A stretch of 64,000 bases of DNA from SABI01 sp963663665 (lineage in GTDB: Bacteria > Spirochaetota > Spirochaetia > Sphaerochaetales > Sphaerochaetaceae), in the NCBI GenBank assembly GCA_963663665.2, contig CAXXKP010000009.1, positions 491,659 through 555,658 of the forward strand, written 5' to 3'. The stretch's first letter is position 1, and each line of letters begins with the position of its first letter. The notes beneath the pieces are model-generated. The model was not told the DNA's origin and searched no databases. It saw only the letters and a program-made list of their open reading frames with translations. The position numbers were made by a program, and so were the translations under genes. Of this stretch, positions 43,360 through 52,671 are shown in pieces.

Positions 43360-44142
43360 TTACTCCTTAGTGATATCTTCGCCGTTGAACCACTTAGCAC
43401 TAATTTTTGAGAGTGTTCCATCTGTATGCATATCTGCAAGGATTGTGTTAACTCTCTCTCGTAGTTCATCTGCATCTTCATGGAATGCGATACCCATCTT
43501 TTCGCTTCTTATAACACTACCTAAAGAGGTTACTTTGTCTCCACCTTTAAGCTTACTAATTGCATTAAGTCCAACAACTCTGTCTGTAATAACTCCGTCA
43601 TTACGGCCGTTAATGAGCTCCATGAGAGTTTGGTTATCATCTTCATACAGTTTAGCTTTAACTCCTAGAGTCACTGCATCTTTTTCAAAAGTTGTACCAG
43701 TAACAAGACCTACTACCATTGAAGAGTTAATATCTTCCGATGTTTTATACGACCCATCTTTTAAGACAAAAAGTTGTGCACCACTATAGTAATAAGGGAT
43801 TGAGAAATCGACTCTTTCTTCTCTTTCAGCAGTGATTGCCATACTACCTAAGATTGCGTCATATCGTTTAGCACGAAGACCTTCAATAATTCCGTCCCAA
43901 CTTGTAGTGACATATTTCATCTCCATACCTAGTCTGCTTGCAATTTCGGTTGCAACATCAACATCAAACCCAATAACATCTCCATCATCGGTAATATAAT
44001 TGAATGGAGGGTACCCGCCACTTCCTGCAAAGCTAATAGTATTTTCGCTCTCTTGTTGCCCACTGGCAACGATACCTGGTAATACTGCGATAAGTAAAAT
44101 TCCTACTAAAGCCACAATACGCCATACTCGTTTCGTCATCAT
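43360..44142 (-). CDS. Polar amino-acid ABC transporter substrate-binding protein
   Basis: I chose the ATG at 44142 (MMTKRVWRIVALVG), 9 bases after AAAGGAG, over an earlier codon. A signal peptide or membrane anchor precedes ASGQQESENT. The body is a family-3 solute-binding protein: ISFAGSGGYPPFNYITDDGDVIGFDVDVATEIASRLG, YDAILGSMAITAEREERVDFSIPYYYSGA, and a C-terminal ISAKWFNGEDITKE. The cysteine-free signal suggests a cleaved or membrane-held periplasmic protein. It should deliver an amino acid (glutamine/histidine type) to the permease encoded next. Confidence 0.92.
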   Translation of the reverse strand: MMTKRVWRIVALVGILLIAVLPGIVASGQQESENTISFAGSGGYPPFNYITDDGDVIGFDVDVATEIASRLGMEMKYVTTSWDGIIEGLRAKRYDAILGSMAITAEREERVDFSIPYYYSGAQLFVLKDGSYKTSEDINSSMVVGLVTGTTFEKDAVTLGVKAKLYEDDNQTLMELINGRNDGVITDRVVGLNAISKLKGGDKVTSLGSVIRSEKMGIAFHEDADELRERVNTILADMHTDGTLSKISAKWFNGEDITKE

Positions 44143-44355
44143 AATTTCTACTCCTTTGTATGTGATTAGCCTTATTATAGCATGAATAAAGGGAGGTTTC
44201 AACCCGGTTAAAAAAGTTAAAAATATTTAATATATATAATTAACTATAAGTCACTACTATTGTTAGAATTATGGGATATATTTTTCAATAAAAGAGGTCT
44301 AGAAAAATGATGAGTAATTTTTTGCTTTTTGAGAGAATTAAAAGGATAATATTGC

Positions 44356-44862
44356 TTAGGAGAAAAAGAAATCTAAGGTGAATAATTCAAAGAAAAACCC
44401 AACCTTTCTTGACGGTACATCATAGTAGAGAGAAAGGGATGCAACTCTTTCCTTTCGAAGGAATTGTGAGCCACCAGAAGTAAGAGGAGTGAACGTAATA
44501 AAAGGTCCATACGAATCACTGAAAGGAAGAGAGTGAATCATACCTAGAGAGATCCACATATTAAGATATAGAGGGTCTTTATCTCCAAGATAGTATATAG
44601 GTGATAAAAGAGCATAAGAAAAGGAACTCTTTAACAGTATTGTCTGATAAAGATTTGGAGTTATTTCTCCAATAATTGAACTCTCTACCTCAATACGTGG
44701 GGAAATACCTGCGATAAAACCTGTTTTGACAAATGTGCCATCAGGTGCTAAATTAAAATTCGACCCACCACTAAAAGTTCCTAAAGTGAACCCTGCCTCG
44801 ATTGCACTCACTGCCCATATACAGGTTCCTAGAAATATAAGTAGCATCAGTAATCTTTTCAT
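44356..44862 (-). CDS. Exported beta-rich protein, unknown
   Basis: The 168-residue protein has a signal peptide (MKRLLMLLIFLGTCIWAVSA). Then come Gly- and Ser-rich strands with alternating hydrophobics and a terminal aromatic strand (VGFFFELFTLDFFFS). This is typical of a small outer-membrane or periplasmic beta protein in spirochaetes. It follows another exported beta-rich gene by 9 bases on the same strand, and the two together with the phospholipase-like gene form an operon. No family is recognised. Confidence 0.6.
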   Translation of the reverse strand: MKRLLMLLIFLGTCIWAVSAIEAGFTLGTFSGGSNFNLAPDGTFVKTGFIAGISPRIEVESSIIGEITPNLYQTILLKSSFSYALLSPIYYLGDKDPLYLNMWISLGMIHSLPFSDSYGPFITFTPLTSGGSQFLRKERVASLSLYYDVPSRKVGFFFELFTLDFFFS

Positions 44863-44871
44863 GTCACCTCA

Positions 44872-45390
44872 TTACCACATATAGTGGGTTAACTCGAAGA
44901 GCTTCACACCCCAATCCAGATCTTTCGTAGAGAGATCATAATTAAGAATGATTGATCCAATAGTAATTAATTTATCCCCAAAGAAAATCGATAATGGGGA
45001 AAATGATAGATTTATAAAGTTGGGAGATACCCCCGGAATGATACTCAGAAAACTAATATCAACAGTTGCCCATAGAACACTATCTCTGATGAACAAAGGG
45101 TCTAAAAAGTGCTCTTGTGCAATTAGGTGAGAGAATGAAAGACCACCATGAAGAGATTGCGTTACTGGAAAAAAAAGATTAGAGAAGGAATAACCTCCAT
45201 AGAGAGATAAAGCCATCTGGCTATTTATGATTGGTGAATAGACAATATCTATTGCAAGGTGTTCATTTTGTGTGATTATATCTGTATTGTATCCACTTAA
45301 TGAAATTTTGTATCCGCCACTCCAAGATGAACTAAAAAGGGAGGCAATCATAACACATGACATTAAGCAGATAGGTAAAAATCGTTTCAT
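44872..45390 (-). CDS. Exported beta-rich protein, unknown, overlapping upstream lipoprotein gene
   Basis: The start at 45390 (MKRFLPICLMSCVMIASLF) is preferred because it begins the signal peptide. An in-frame earlier codon overlaps the upstream gene. The 172-residue product has an export signal, then Gly/Ser/Asn-rich strands. It is similar in style, but not clearly in sequence, to the next gene. The pair may form an envelope complex with the phospholipase D-like lipoprotein encoded upstream. Confidence 0.55.
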   Translation of the reverse strand: MKRFLPICLMSCVMIASLFSSSWSGGYKISLSGYNTDIITQNEHLAIDIVYSPIINSQMALSLYGGYSFSNLFFPVTQSLHGGLSFSHLIAQEHFLDPLFIRDSVLWATVDISFLSIIPGVSPNFINLSFSPLSIFFGDKLITIGSIILNYDLSTKDLDWGVKLFELTHYMW

Positions 45391-45395
45391 ATATA

Positions 45396-46685
45396 CTATC
45401 CCCATACCTGCATAAACAAATTAGTCAGATAATAATCAAAAGATCGATACTCTTCTGCCTCTTTAAGATCTATGATCCTTGAATGTTCTACCAAATACTC
45501 TATAAAGGTCATTAATGTTGAAGCAATTTCAGGATCATCATATACAAGATTTAATTCTCTACTCACTGTATGAGATCTAAAATTATAGTTTGCGCTTCCA
45601 AAAGTTGAATATCTATTATCAGCGACGGCAATCTTTTGATGAAGAAAAGCTTTCTCAGGTGAGTCATATAAGTACACAGTCGCTCCGGCTTCAATGAGTT
45701 CTGCCATAGAGTGATAGGAGGCTTTTGTGTATTTCGCTTGAGATGAGTTATCTGACAATATAAAATTAACTTTCACCCCTTTATCTATGATGTATTTGAT
45801 ACGATCAATGAGTGCTGGTGATAAAAAAGTATATCCTTGAACCATCCAGAGTTCTTTTTCTGCAGAGAGCGCAAATGCATCAAATAGGTCTCTAACAGCA
45901 AGCCCTTCTTGGTAAAAATGATTAACAACATATGCAGTATGGTTTTTATCTAGTTCATCATTGTTGTCATTATTAATTGGGAAATCATCTATATCTATCT
46001 CCTTAGCAGAGTAGCGGTTATAGGTATCGACAAATAAACCACTTAAATGGTGTGCTAGTGAAGGAGAATTTATTACACCCATGATATCAGTATGACCAAT
46101 GCCTACTGGGTAATTAAGGGAGGTGTGATTAATATTCATCCCACCTACTGCAACAATCTCTTGATCAATTATAAGATACTTCCGATGATCTCGGTCGAGC
46201 AAAGAGAATAAGAAAAATACGTTGCTTAAACTCATCGAATTATACTCAACATAATTAAGACCTAGCTCTTTAAGATACATAAATGCAGATTGCACGTAAT
46301 CCTCGGTTTCTGGAATATTCTGAAAATTTGAAGCTGAATCTACTATTAAGTAAACTTTAACTCCGCTAGCAGCTTTTTTAGCAAGAGCATCCCATACTTC
46401 TTTTGTACAGGAATCTGTGACTCCTAGGAAGGTTGAAATAAGAATACTATCTTTTGCATGTTCGATAAGTTGTAAAGATTCTTCTTTCCAATCATTTCCA
46501 ACGTAATAGAAATCAGGCATTGAAGTTTTAAATGAAGGAAATTGCTTCTCTTCTAAAAAGGATGTCATTGAGACAAAACTTTCTTGTTCTTTGGGCAAAT
46601 CACCAACAGTAGCACATCCTGTACTACCTAAGAGAAAAAAGAGAGAAAGAAAAATGAGTAGAAAATTTCTACATTGAAGTTTCAT
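45396..46685 (-). CDS. Phospholipase D-like (cardiolipin synthase-type) lipoprotein
   Basis: A signal with lipobox STGC (MKLQCRNFLLIFLSLFF) is followed by a two-domain phospholipase D protein. Both HKD motifs are present: HRKYLIIDQEIVAVGGMN (about residues 170-187) and HQKIAVADNRYSTFGSANYN (about residues 355-375). At 429 residues it is the size of cardiolipin synthases (Cls), but the lipid anchor is unusual for that enzyme. It might remodel phospholipids or glycolipids of the envelope. It is the first gene of an operon with two exported beta-rich proteins. Confidence 0.88.
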   Translation of the reverse strand: MKLQCRNFLLIFLSLFFLLGSTGCATVGDLPKEQESFVSMTSFLEEKQFPSFKTSMPDFYYVGNDWKEESLQLIEHAKDSILISTFLGVTDSCTKEVWDALAKKAASGVKVYLIVDSASNFQNIPETEDYVQSAFMYLKELGLNYVEYNSMSLSNVFFLFSLLDRDHRKYLIIDQEIVAVGGMNINHTSLNYPVGIGHTDIMGVINSPSLAHHLSGLFVDTYNRYSAKEIDIDDFPINNDNNDELDKNHTAYVVNHFYQEGLAVRDLFDAFALSAEKELWMVQGYTFLSPALIDRIKYIIDKGVKVNFILSDNSSQAKYTKASYHSMAELIEAGATVYLYDSPEKAFLHQKIAVADNRYSTFGSANYNFRSHTVSRELNLVYDDPEIASTLMTFIEYLVEHSRIIDLKEAEEYRSFDYYLTNLFMQVWG

Positions 46686-46749
46686 GAGACGAAGTATACA
46701 TAAAATTTTATTATTTACCTATTAGATATTATCAATTTTAAAAATATTA

Positions 46750-48237
46750 TTAAAAAGATGTTGTTCCATGATGTGAGGTATGATAATAATCACTCTCTTC
46801 ATAAAGAGACAGTAAAGAAGAGTCTATCATTTTCCCTATGATTGGTTCTTCCTTATATAACCGTGCAAGAACTGGATAGGTAGAGGTGAGTCGAGGCCAA
46901 TCACATGATCCATATCTTATAAACTGAATAAAGTCTGTTTGTATGGATGAGGATACGTGGTAAACGCTATCCATATTGTATTGAAGAAGGAACATTGGTC
47001 TTACAATTACAGGAGTAAAGTTTCCAAACACATAAGGTAAATCGGTCGAATGGAATGCATGAAGGTTATTCATTTTAAGAGCAAGAGTTTCAAAATCAAA
47101 GCGATACATCCACACATTTGTTTTGCTTGCCAACCTAAGAGCAAACCATATACTCGATAATTTAAAAACTAAGTCCGTATAAAGCATTGGAACAACTCTC
47201 TCTTTACCATACAGTCTTTCATAAAGAGAAGAAAGTTCGGCCTTGAAAGAATCACTCTCATTATTAAGCCCTTCACTCACAATTCTCTCTACATTTATGA
47301 ATCGAGCAAGAGTTTTAATTGCAAGAAAACCCATTTCTGATTCAGTTGTTCCAATAAGGAATGGATAATTCCTGATTTCTCCCTTCAGAGCCTCTTCAAT
47401 TGGGGAATGCTTGAATAATTCATTATCAATAGTAATTCTAAATGTGGCAGATCCTAAGTTCAAATTTTTCATAAATTCTTTTTGTAAATCCAACAGTTCT
47501 TTCCAATCGAGATTTTGGAGTTCTTCAGCTGTTGAGATATTATGCATCTTTAAAAAATATTTACTCTTTTTAGTACAAAGTTCTTTACTTTGCACTTGAG
47601 TGGGTCCTCCGCTCACCATTATTGCCTTTGCTGTAATTGACCTAACATGAGGAATTGTGACTAAGGCGCTCACCATCGTCCCACCAGCAGATTGTCCCAT
47701 GAGAGTGATATTATCAGCATCGCCTCCAAAAAAAGGTATCATAGAACTTACCCAATCCAATGCACAAAGCACATCACGAACTCCATTATTCCCACTGAAG
47801 GATTGATTAAGTGAGGAGAAATCGAGAAAACCAAATATCCCTAAGCGGTAATTAATAGTAACAACTATTATATTATGAAGTGTTGCTAAGGATTCTCCAT
47901 TATAAATGGATTCATTCCCAGATCCATGAGAAAAAGAGCCTCCATGAATATAGAAAAGAACTGGCAAAGGGGCTCCTCCTTGATACGGAGAATAAATATT
48001 TAAGGTTAAACAATCCTCATCACACTCACGACGGAGCATGCTTCTCTGGAAACAAAGAGGTCCAAACTTCGTTGCATTGACAATACCTTCATACGAAGCA
48101 ATCGGCACTGGGGGAGAAAATAAAGAGGAATGCAAACTCTTAGCAAAGGGAACTCCTAAATATTTATACAGAGTTCCATTGAACAATCCCTTAATTAATC
48201 CAAGTGGGGTTTCTATTATTGTTCTCGCTCCAATCAT
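46750..48237 (-). CDS. Type-B carboxylesterase
   Basis: I place the start at 48237 (MIGARTIIETPLGLIKG), because a -10 element TATAAT lies 6 bases upstream and no ribosome-binding site is present, which suggests a leaderless start. The 495-residue protein has the type-B esterase signature: EDCLTLNIYSP, the oxyanion-hole sequence YIHGGSF, the nucleophile elbow LMGQSAGGT and a C-terminal HSTDLPYVFG with the catalytic His. It hydrolyses carboxylic esters in the cytoplasm; the substrate is unknown. Confidence 0.88.
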   Translation of the reverse strand: MIGARTIIETPLGLIKGLFNGTLYKYLGVPFAKSLHSSLFSPPVPIASYEGIVNATKFGPLCFQRSMLRRECDEDCLTLNIYSPYQGGAPLPVLFYIHGGSFSHGSGNESIYNGESLATLHNIIVVTINYRLGIFGFLDFSSLNQSFSGNNGVRDVLCALDWVSSMIPFFGGDADNITLMGQSAGGTMVSALVTIPHVRSITAKAIMVSGGPTQVQSKELCTKKSKYFLKMHNISTAEELQNLDWKELLDLQKEFMKNLNLGSATFRITIDNELFKHSPIEEALKGEIRNYPFLIGTTESEMGFLAIKTLARFINVERIVSEGLNNESDSFKAELSSLYERLYGKERVVPMLYTDLVFKLSSIWFALRLASKTNVWMYRFDFETLALKMNNLHAFHSTDLPYVFGNFTPVIVRPMFLLQYNMDSVYHVSSSIQTDFIQFIRYGSCDWPRLTSTYPVLARLYKEEPIIGKMIDSSLLSLYEESDYYHTSHHGTTSF

Positions 48238-48344
48238 GTTGTAATTATATAGCAAATGGATATCTATAAAGCAAGAGTAAAAAAGTGTACTATAAACTCT
48301 TTACAACCCACCTCATAATCTAGTATAGTAGCAAAGCAATCAAC

Positions 48345-48416
48345 GGGCGGTTAACTCAGTGGGAGAGTGCCACCTTGACATGGTGGAAGTCGCCAGTTCA
48401 ACCCTGGCATCGCCCA
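48345..48416 (+). tRNA. tRNA-Val (anticodon GAC)
   Basis: The 72-base sequence folds into a cloverleaf. The acceptor stem is GGGCGGT/ATCGCCC with discriminator A, the D-arm contains AACTCAGTGGGAGAGT, the anticodon stem is CCACC/GGTGG around TTGACAT, and the T-arm is CGCCAGTTCAACCCTGGCA (slightly variable). The anticodon GAC reads valine codons. The CCA tail is not encoded. A strong terminator follows. Confidence 0.95.
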
Positions 48417-48418
48417 TA

Positions 48419-48459
48419 GGCAACTAATTTGTAAATAACAATTTAGTTGCCTTTTTTTT
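48419..48459 (+). terminator. Rho-independent terminator after tRNA-Val
   Basis: GGCAACTAA and TTAGTTGCC form a perfect 9-base stem, followed by eight T. It begins three bases after the tRNA. Confidence 0.9.
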
Positions 48460-48490
48460 ATGGTTCTTCACATTTTCTTGTGTGATATGA

Positions 48491-50140
48491 GGTTCATGGG
48501 AAAAAGCTGTGGGATTGCCTCCAAAAAGAGAGAGCATCAAGTCGTTGTTGATGAGAAGTAGCGAGAAAACGCTTTTTGATGTATTTCCTACTTCTATCCC
48601 ATAGTTTTAAGAAGAAGTATTCTTGGTCTTTGTATCCGTATGCAGCTCTCCTTGTTGTTTTTATCATATTGTTAATACCTTCAAGAGGTCCATTAGAAAT
48701 AGGGAACTTTACACGAGAGGTAATACCATCCATTCTTGAATAGAGCATTTTGTTGAAAGATTTCAGCATAGGGATCTTATTAACATACGTCTCAGAGAGA
48801 GCAAACCATTGCTCCATTCCATTTCTTAAATCCTGTACATCAGTACTTGCCAGTCCTGACTTGAGTTGATCAGAGAGAAAGTATGCAATGTTAAGTGCAC
48901 TATTAACCCCAAGGATTTCATCTAGACGTTGAACATTTCGTGTTGACCATTTACGCAATTCTGGGGGAATGGAGAGGCCCTTACGTTCATAAGAATCCCA
49001 AAGCTTTCTATTATGAGCTTTAGCAACTTGATCTTTTCTTTTGAGAGCATCTCTACTACTGACAATAAGAAATCGACTTCCCTTCATCGTAGAGTATGCC
49101 TCATGAGCTTCTTTAAGATCAAGATTCCGCTCAGCAATTTCTTTCTTATCATTCCCCATGTTCCTTAGGTACTTCTTTAGACGAGAGATACACGTATGCT
49201 CATGAGCAATCTTCTCTTGAAGTCTTCTTTGTTCTTGGCGCCTTAATTCAGTGAGAATGCGATCATTGAAATTTTTTGTGATGTGAAACGCATCATAAAC
49301 CACTGCTATGTGAGGATACCGAGAAGCAACAGCTTTGTGGTACTGAGCATTCATATCCATAGATATAGAGTGTACATGAGTCATCCAATCATGACCAACT
49401 TTCTCAAAAAAGTTGAGTAACTGTCTTTCTGAGTTTCCTTCTTCAAGAAACAGAATTTCTCCAGTTCTCCAGTCTAAAACTACTGTAGCATATTGATGTC
49501 CCTTATGAAGAGAAAACTCATCAACACATAGATAAGGCGAATAATGAGTTGGCCTCATATCTCCATATGTATCTTTAAGTCTTCGTTTATCTATATCTTT
49601 AACGAGCTTCCAATTGGTGTGTAGACAATGAGCTACTCCTCTGATGGTCGCATCAGAGTGCCTCAGCAATCCTAAAACTACATTATAGAAAGTGGCTGTA
49701 ATAAGGTGTCCAGGTTCTTTGAAGGGAATCTCTTGTGTGACAGTTCTTGCACATGTACTACATACATGCTGCTCATACTGTACACGCAATTTTACTTTAA
49801 ACCCGCCAATTGTGAGGTGGTGCAAATGTATATACAGATATTGGTTGAATTGAAGCTTTTGTTGGCAATAGGGGCAACATTCAGGAACCTGGGTCGTTAC
49901 TTTGCCGTGAATGGTTTCTATAAAAAGAATATCTTTACCTCTTGCAAAAGATGTTCGAGTTGCTGGTTTTGTTACCTTGAAGTCTGGTATTTCTAGTGTT
50001 GTCCCACTATACTGGTTCATGGGCATCCTCTCTTGTTAGTTTTGGTTTCGTTAACTTTATGCTAACTGAAGGATTGCCCTTTTTCTTTATATTTTTCTTT
50101 CTTATCTAGTTCTTAACACCACAGCTTTTTCCGAAGACCC
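48491..50140. mobile_element. ISL3-family insertion sequence, complete, with 8-bp target duplication
   Basis: The element is 1650 bp. Imperfect 22-base terminal inverted repeats (19 of 22 match) are GGTTCATGGGAAAAAGCTGT at 48491 (last GG at 48511-48512) and GGGTCTTCGGAAAAAGCTGT read inward from 50140. It is flanked by perfect direct repeats TGATATGA at 48483-48490 and 50141-50148, the 8-bp duplication typical of ISL3. The transposase stop codon lies inside the left terminal repeat. Good preservation of the transposase suggests a recent insertion. Confidence 0.95.
48494..50020 (-). CDS. tnpA: ISL3-family transposase
   Basis: I start at 50020 (MNQYSGTTLEIPDFKV), 6 bases after GAGAGG. The 508-residue protein has an N-terminal zinc ribbon (CPYCQQK ... 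CSTCA), a helix-turn-helix region, and a DDE domain with CVDEFSLHKGH, the second Asp in SMDMNAQYHKAV, and the Glu in SNGPLEGINNMIK. This order is diagnostic of ISL3 transposases. The coding frame is intact, so the IS may be active. Confidence 0.95.
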   Translation of the reverse strand: MNQYSGTTLEIPDFKVTKPATRTSFARGKDILFIETIHGKVTTQVPECCPYCQQKLQFNQYLYIHLHHLTIGGFKVKLRVQYEQHVCSTCARTVTQEIPFKEPGHLITATFYNVVLGLLRHSDATIRGVAHCLHTNWKLVKDIDKRRLKDTYGDMRPTHYSPYLCVDEFSLHKGHQYATVVLDWRTGEILFLEEGNSERQLLNFFEKVGHDWMTHVHSISMDMNAQYHKAVASRYPHIAVVYDAFHITKNFNDRILTELRRQEQRRLQEKIAHEHTCISRLKKYLRNMGNDKKEIAERNLDLKEAHEAYSTMKGSRFLIVSSRDALKRKDQVAKAHNRKLWDSYERKGLSIPPELRKWSTRNVQRLDEILGVNSALNIAYFLSDQLKSGLASTDVQDLRNGMEQWFALSETYVNKIPMLKSFNKMLYSRMDGITSRVKFPISNGPLEGINNMIKTTRRAAYGYKDQEYFFLKLWDRSRKYIKKRFLATSHQQRLDALSFWRQSHSFFP

Positions 50141-50148
50141 TGATATGA

Positions 50149-50520
50149 ACCTAACCCTAGGTTTTCTACTAGCTTCCATAATCTTGAGAAAGAAATACTC
50201 AGTGTCTCGAAAACCATAGGTTTTCATGCGGGTGGTTTTGATGAGGTTATTCGTTCCTTCTAATTTCCCTGATGAGATCAGATAATCAGCATATCTGAAA
50301 GTATCTAGCAGGTAGACTCAATCGTATCAGCATACGACAAGATCTCATGAACCTTGCTTTGTCGAACAAGATTCAACCAGAGATTCATTCCCTTCTCAAG
50401 AGTTTTCCTATCCGATTCTCTGAAGGCAAGCCTCAGCTGTTCACAGAGAATATAGGCAATAGCAAAGGCCACATTCCTAGTATATAGTTCATCAAATTGC
50501 TGTTCACTGTCTGCGTTCAT
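50149..50520 (-). pseudogene. C-terminal relic of an older ISL3 transposase, target of the IS
   Basis: On the minus strand two frames read LYTRNVAFAIAYILCEQLRL and, after a frameshift near 50310, YADYLISSGKLEGTNNLIK then TTRMKTYGFRDTEYFFLK. They match the C-terminus of an ISL3 transposase (compare GPLEGINNMIK, TTRRAAYGYKDQEYFFLK in the intact one). Its end PRVRFI continues across the IS insertion to HKKM and TGA near 48473, so the younger IS landed in the 3' end of the older one. Confidence 0.85.
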
Positions 50521-50951
50521 TTTTCTCCTGCATGTGTGTTTTGTAAATCTTAAAGTAAATTTAAGTGGTGAAGATTATTTCTTGGACTAAGAAGTAGAAG
50601 AGAATGTATTTCCCACCATGGTTTGACTTTTATATTACAATAAATAGTATTATAAAATGACGTGACATGCAGGTTTTCATAAATGGAATGGATAGAAATA
50701 TTTGTCTACATTCAAAGAAATACCTTCACCCAGTAGCCGACGATCAAAAACCCAGTGCCCTTGTTTAAAAGAACAATCTTGACAAGCTATCGGGATTACA
50801 TCAGCTCAAGAGAGGATTCTTACATGCGATAAAATTTTTAGAAAAATATAAATCAATCACCTACAGGTAATGTCATACAAAAACAGAATGTCGATAAAAA
50901 GTTCTATGGTAAATTTAAAAATTCATCAAACCTGTTCAAATCGAATAAAAT
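50521..50951. other. Gene-poor gap
   Basis: About 430 AT-rich bases between the IS relic and the lipoprotein gene. A short minus-strand stretch near 50770 reads like a Cys-x-x-Cys ribbon (ACQDCSFKQGHW) but has no start or continuation, so it is at most a transposase scrap. Confidence 0.45.
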
Positions 50952-52013
50952 CTATCTATATATTTTGTTCACGGCCGATCCCCAATAAGGACCTAATATA
51001 TATTGGCAAGCAATCGTTGACCCGATTCCCACAATTGCACTTAAACCGACTCCTGTCGTGCTATCAATTTCATCACCTGTACCAACAAATGCAAATGTAA
51101 CCCCACCAGCTAAGAATCCCATTAGAAGGTCAGTGAATAACAAACCAGGACTAAATTTCTGCTCGGTTCCAACATTTACATATTTTGATTCATATGTCTT
51201 TTCCTCGCCACTCTTATATTGTTCAGTCTTGTATTTGGTCTCCATTCCGATTTGGACACGTTCAGTTTTATAACGTGTTTCTGTCTTAGTAATTGACTCT
51301 GTACGGTATTTAATAACCTCTTCTTGAACAATTTGAGTTTCATATCGAGTAGAAAGAAAGAGTCTGGCAGCCTGCTTACCAATGTCCTCCCATGATGTTC
51401 CAGAGAAAACCCCATCAGGACCAGAGAGAATCGGATTTCCTTCCATATCTGTAATCTGTATTTCCATCCGGTATGCATTGCTTGATAATATTGTGGCTGT
51501 CAGAATATAATTTACACCGAATTTATCGCTCATAGCCTTGTAGACAGTAGGCCCCAGATCATTCAGCTGAGACTCTGTTAATACTCCTGCCAAATTCACC
51601 CGTAATACAAAATCAACTGTCCTTGTTGGATTCTTTGGATATTTTATATTCCTAGCTTCACTCAGAAAGCCAAGTCTAAAACCTGCAATGGACTGTCCAA
51701 TCACCTCTTGTGAAGCACCATCAAATCGAAGTATTGCAAAAGTCTTACTTTCTGTAATATATGGATCCAATTCAACTTGCTTCGGTACAGCTTCTTTTAC
51801 TGTATAAGGCACAGATTTAGTCTCTTGGTATGAGTATTCATATGGAACTTGTTTTGTTTCATAAACAGGCTCATCATAAGATACTTGCATTGTAGAATAA
51901 ACAGGAACTGTTCCAACCTGAACCTGTTTCCTCTCATATACCTGAAAAGTGGCACAACTTATATTCAACATGAGAATACAAGAAAGCAAGAGAACTAGAA
52001 TCTTATTTTTCAT
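50952..52013 (-). CDS. Lipoprotein with Val/Tyr/Lys repeat segments
   Basis: The signal peptide ends in the lipobox NISC. The 353-residue protein has two repetitive stretches: about residues 28-75 (KQVQVGTVPVYSTMQV, YETKQVPYEYSYQETKSVPYT) and about 235-285 (TETRYKTERVQIGMETKYKTEQY). Each consists of ~10-residue K/E/T-Y-x-T-x-x-V units that would make amphipathic strands. Between them is a globular domain (TFAILRFDGASQEVIG, LSDKFGVNYILTATI) resembling lipoproteins of the CsgG/LpoB type (curli or penicillin-binding protein activators). A C-terminal Gly-rich hydrophobic tail could span a membrane. It is probably an envelope assembly factor. Confidence 0.6.
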   Translation of the reverse strand: MKNKILVLLLSCILMLNISCATFQVYERKQVQVGTVPVYSTMQVSYDEPVYETKQVPYEYSYQETKSVPYTVKEAVPKQVELDPYITESKTFAILRFDGASQEVIGQSIAGFRLGFLSEARNIKYPKNPTRTVDFVLRVNLAGVLTESQLNDLGPTVYKAMSDKFGVNYILTATILSSNAYRMEIQITDMEGNPILSGPDGVFSGTSWEDIGKQAARLFLSTRYETQIVQEEVIKYRTESITKTETRYKTERVQIGMETKYKTEQYKSGEEKTYESKYVNVGTEQKFSPGLLFTDLLMGFLAGGVTFAFVGTGDEIDSTTGVGLSAIVGIGSTIACQYILGPYWGSAVNKIYR

Positions 52014-52251
52014 ACCTCTACCTCTAAAATAATTATCAATTATGGATAAAAAAAAAGCAATGAATTAATTCTATAGTTACCACATTTGGAGCAGTAAATA
52101 TCAACTTAAAAAAGGAAGAGATATAGAAAAATATAAGATCCCATGGGAACTGTAGTATTCTTGGTTTAACAACAAATCAAAAAAAACCCATATACACCAT
52201 GTGTCGTAGAAAACCTACACTGGAAAAGTACTGTAAGGGAAGTCATTTTGC

Positions 52252-52542
52252 TTAGACTTAGAGAACTCAACGCTGACCAAAAGCAAAAGAACACTATTAT
52301 ATTTTGCCCATCCTTACGACTCCTCTGAACAAGGTATAAATGAGAATCACAACGGAATCATCAGAAGATTTCTTTCCAAAGGGAGTGGTTTTTCTTTAAT
52401 CGGAACTAAGACCGAAAGAGAAATCCAGAACTGGATGAATATCTATCCAAGGAAGATTCTCAATGGTTCTACACCTCCAAATACATTCAAAGAAAAATTT
52501 GGATTGGAGAATCTTAATATTAAACTGGTGGAGGCCTGTTAA
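52252..52542 (+). pseudogene. C-terminal fragment of an IS30-family transposase
   Basis: The frame reads LYFAHPYDSSEQGINENHNG then IIRRFLSKGSGF and ends KEKFGLENLNIKLVEAC. This matches the C-terminus of IS30 transposases (the YFA-PY ... G-NEN-NG-IRRF motif). No start or N-terminal domain is present. It lies directly upstream of the arsenic genes, so an IS30-related event may have helped to bring them. Confidence 0.85.
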
Positions 52543-52622
52543 TAAAGAAATCTAAGAAAGAATTTTTAAGTGGTCATTTCTCTTTACAGGAGACCATGCA
52601 AAAGACTCGCTATTCATACATA

Positions 52623-52651
52623 TTGATTTTTATCTATCTGATAGATAATAT
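52623..52651 (+). promoter_or_regulatory. arsR promoter with palindromic ArsR operator
   Basis: -35 TTGATT (52623-52628) and -10 TAATAT (52646-52651) are 17 bases apart. The perfect palindrome TATCTATCTGATAGATA (52631-52647) fills the spacer, as expected of an ArsR operator that blocks RNA polymerase until arsenite binds the repressor. Confidence 0.8.
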
Positions 52652-52671
52652 TCGATATATAGGAGGAGCAT

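Noticed and set aside
50690..50820. Zinc-ribbon transposase fragment on the minus strand
   Set aside because: Only a short CxxC-like stretch with no continuation; not enough to claim a gene relic.
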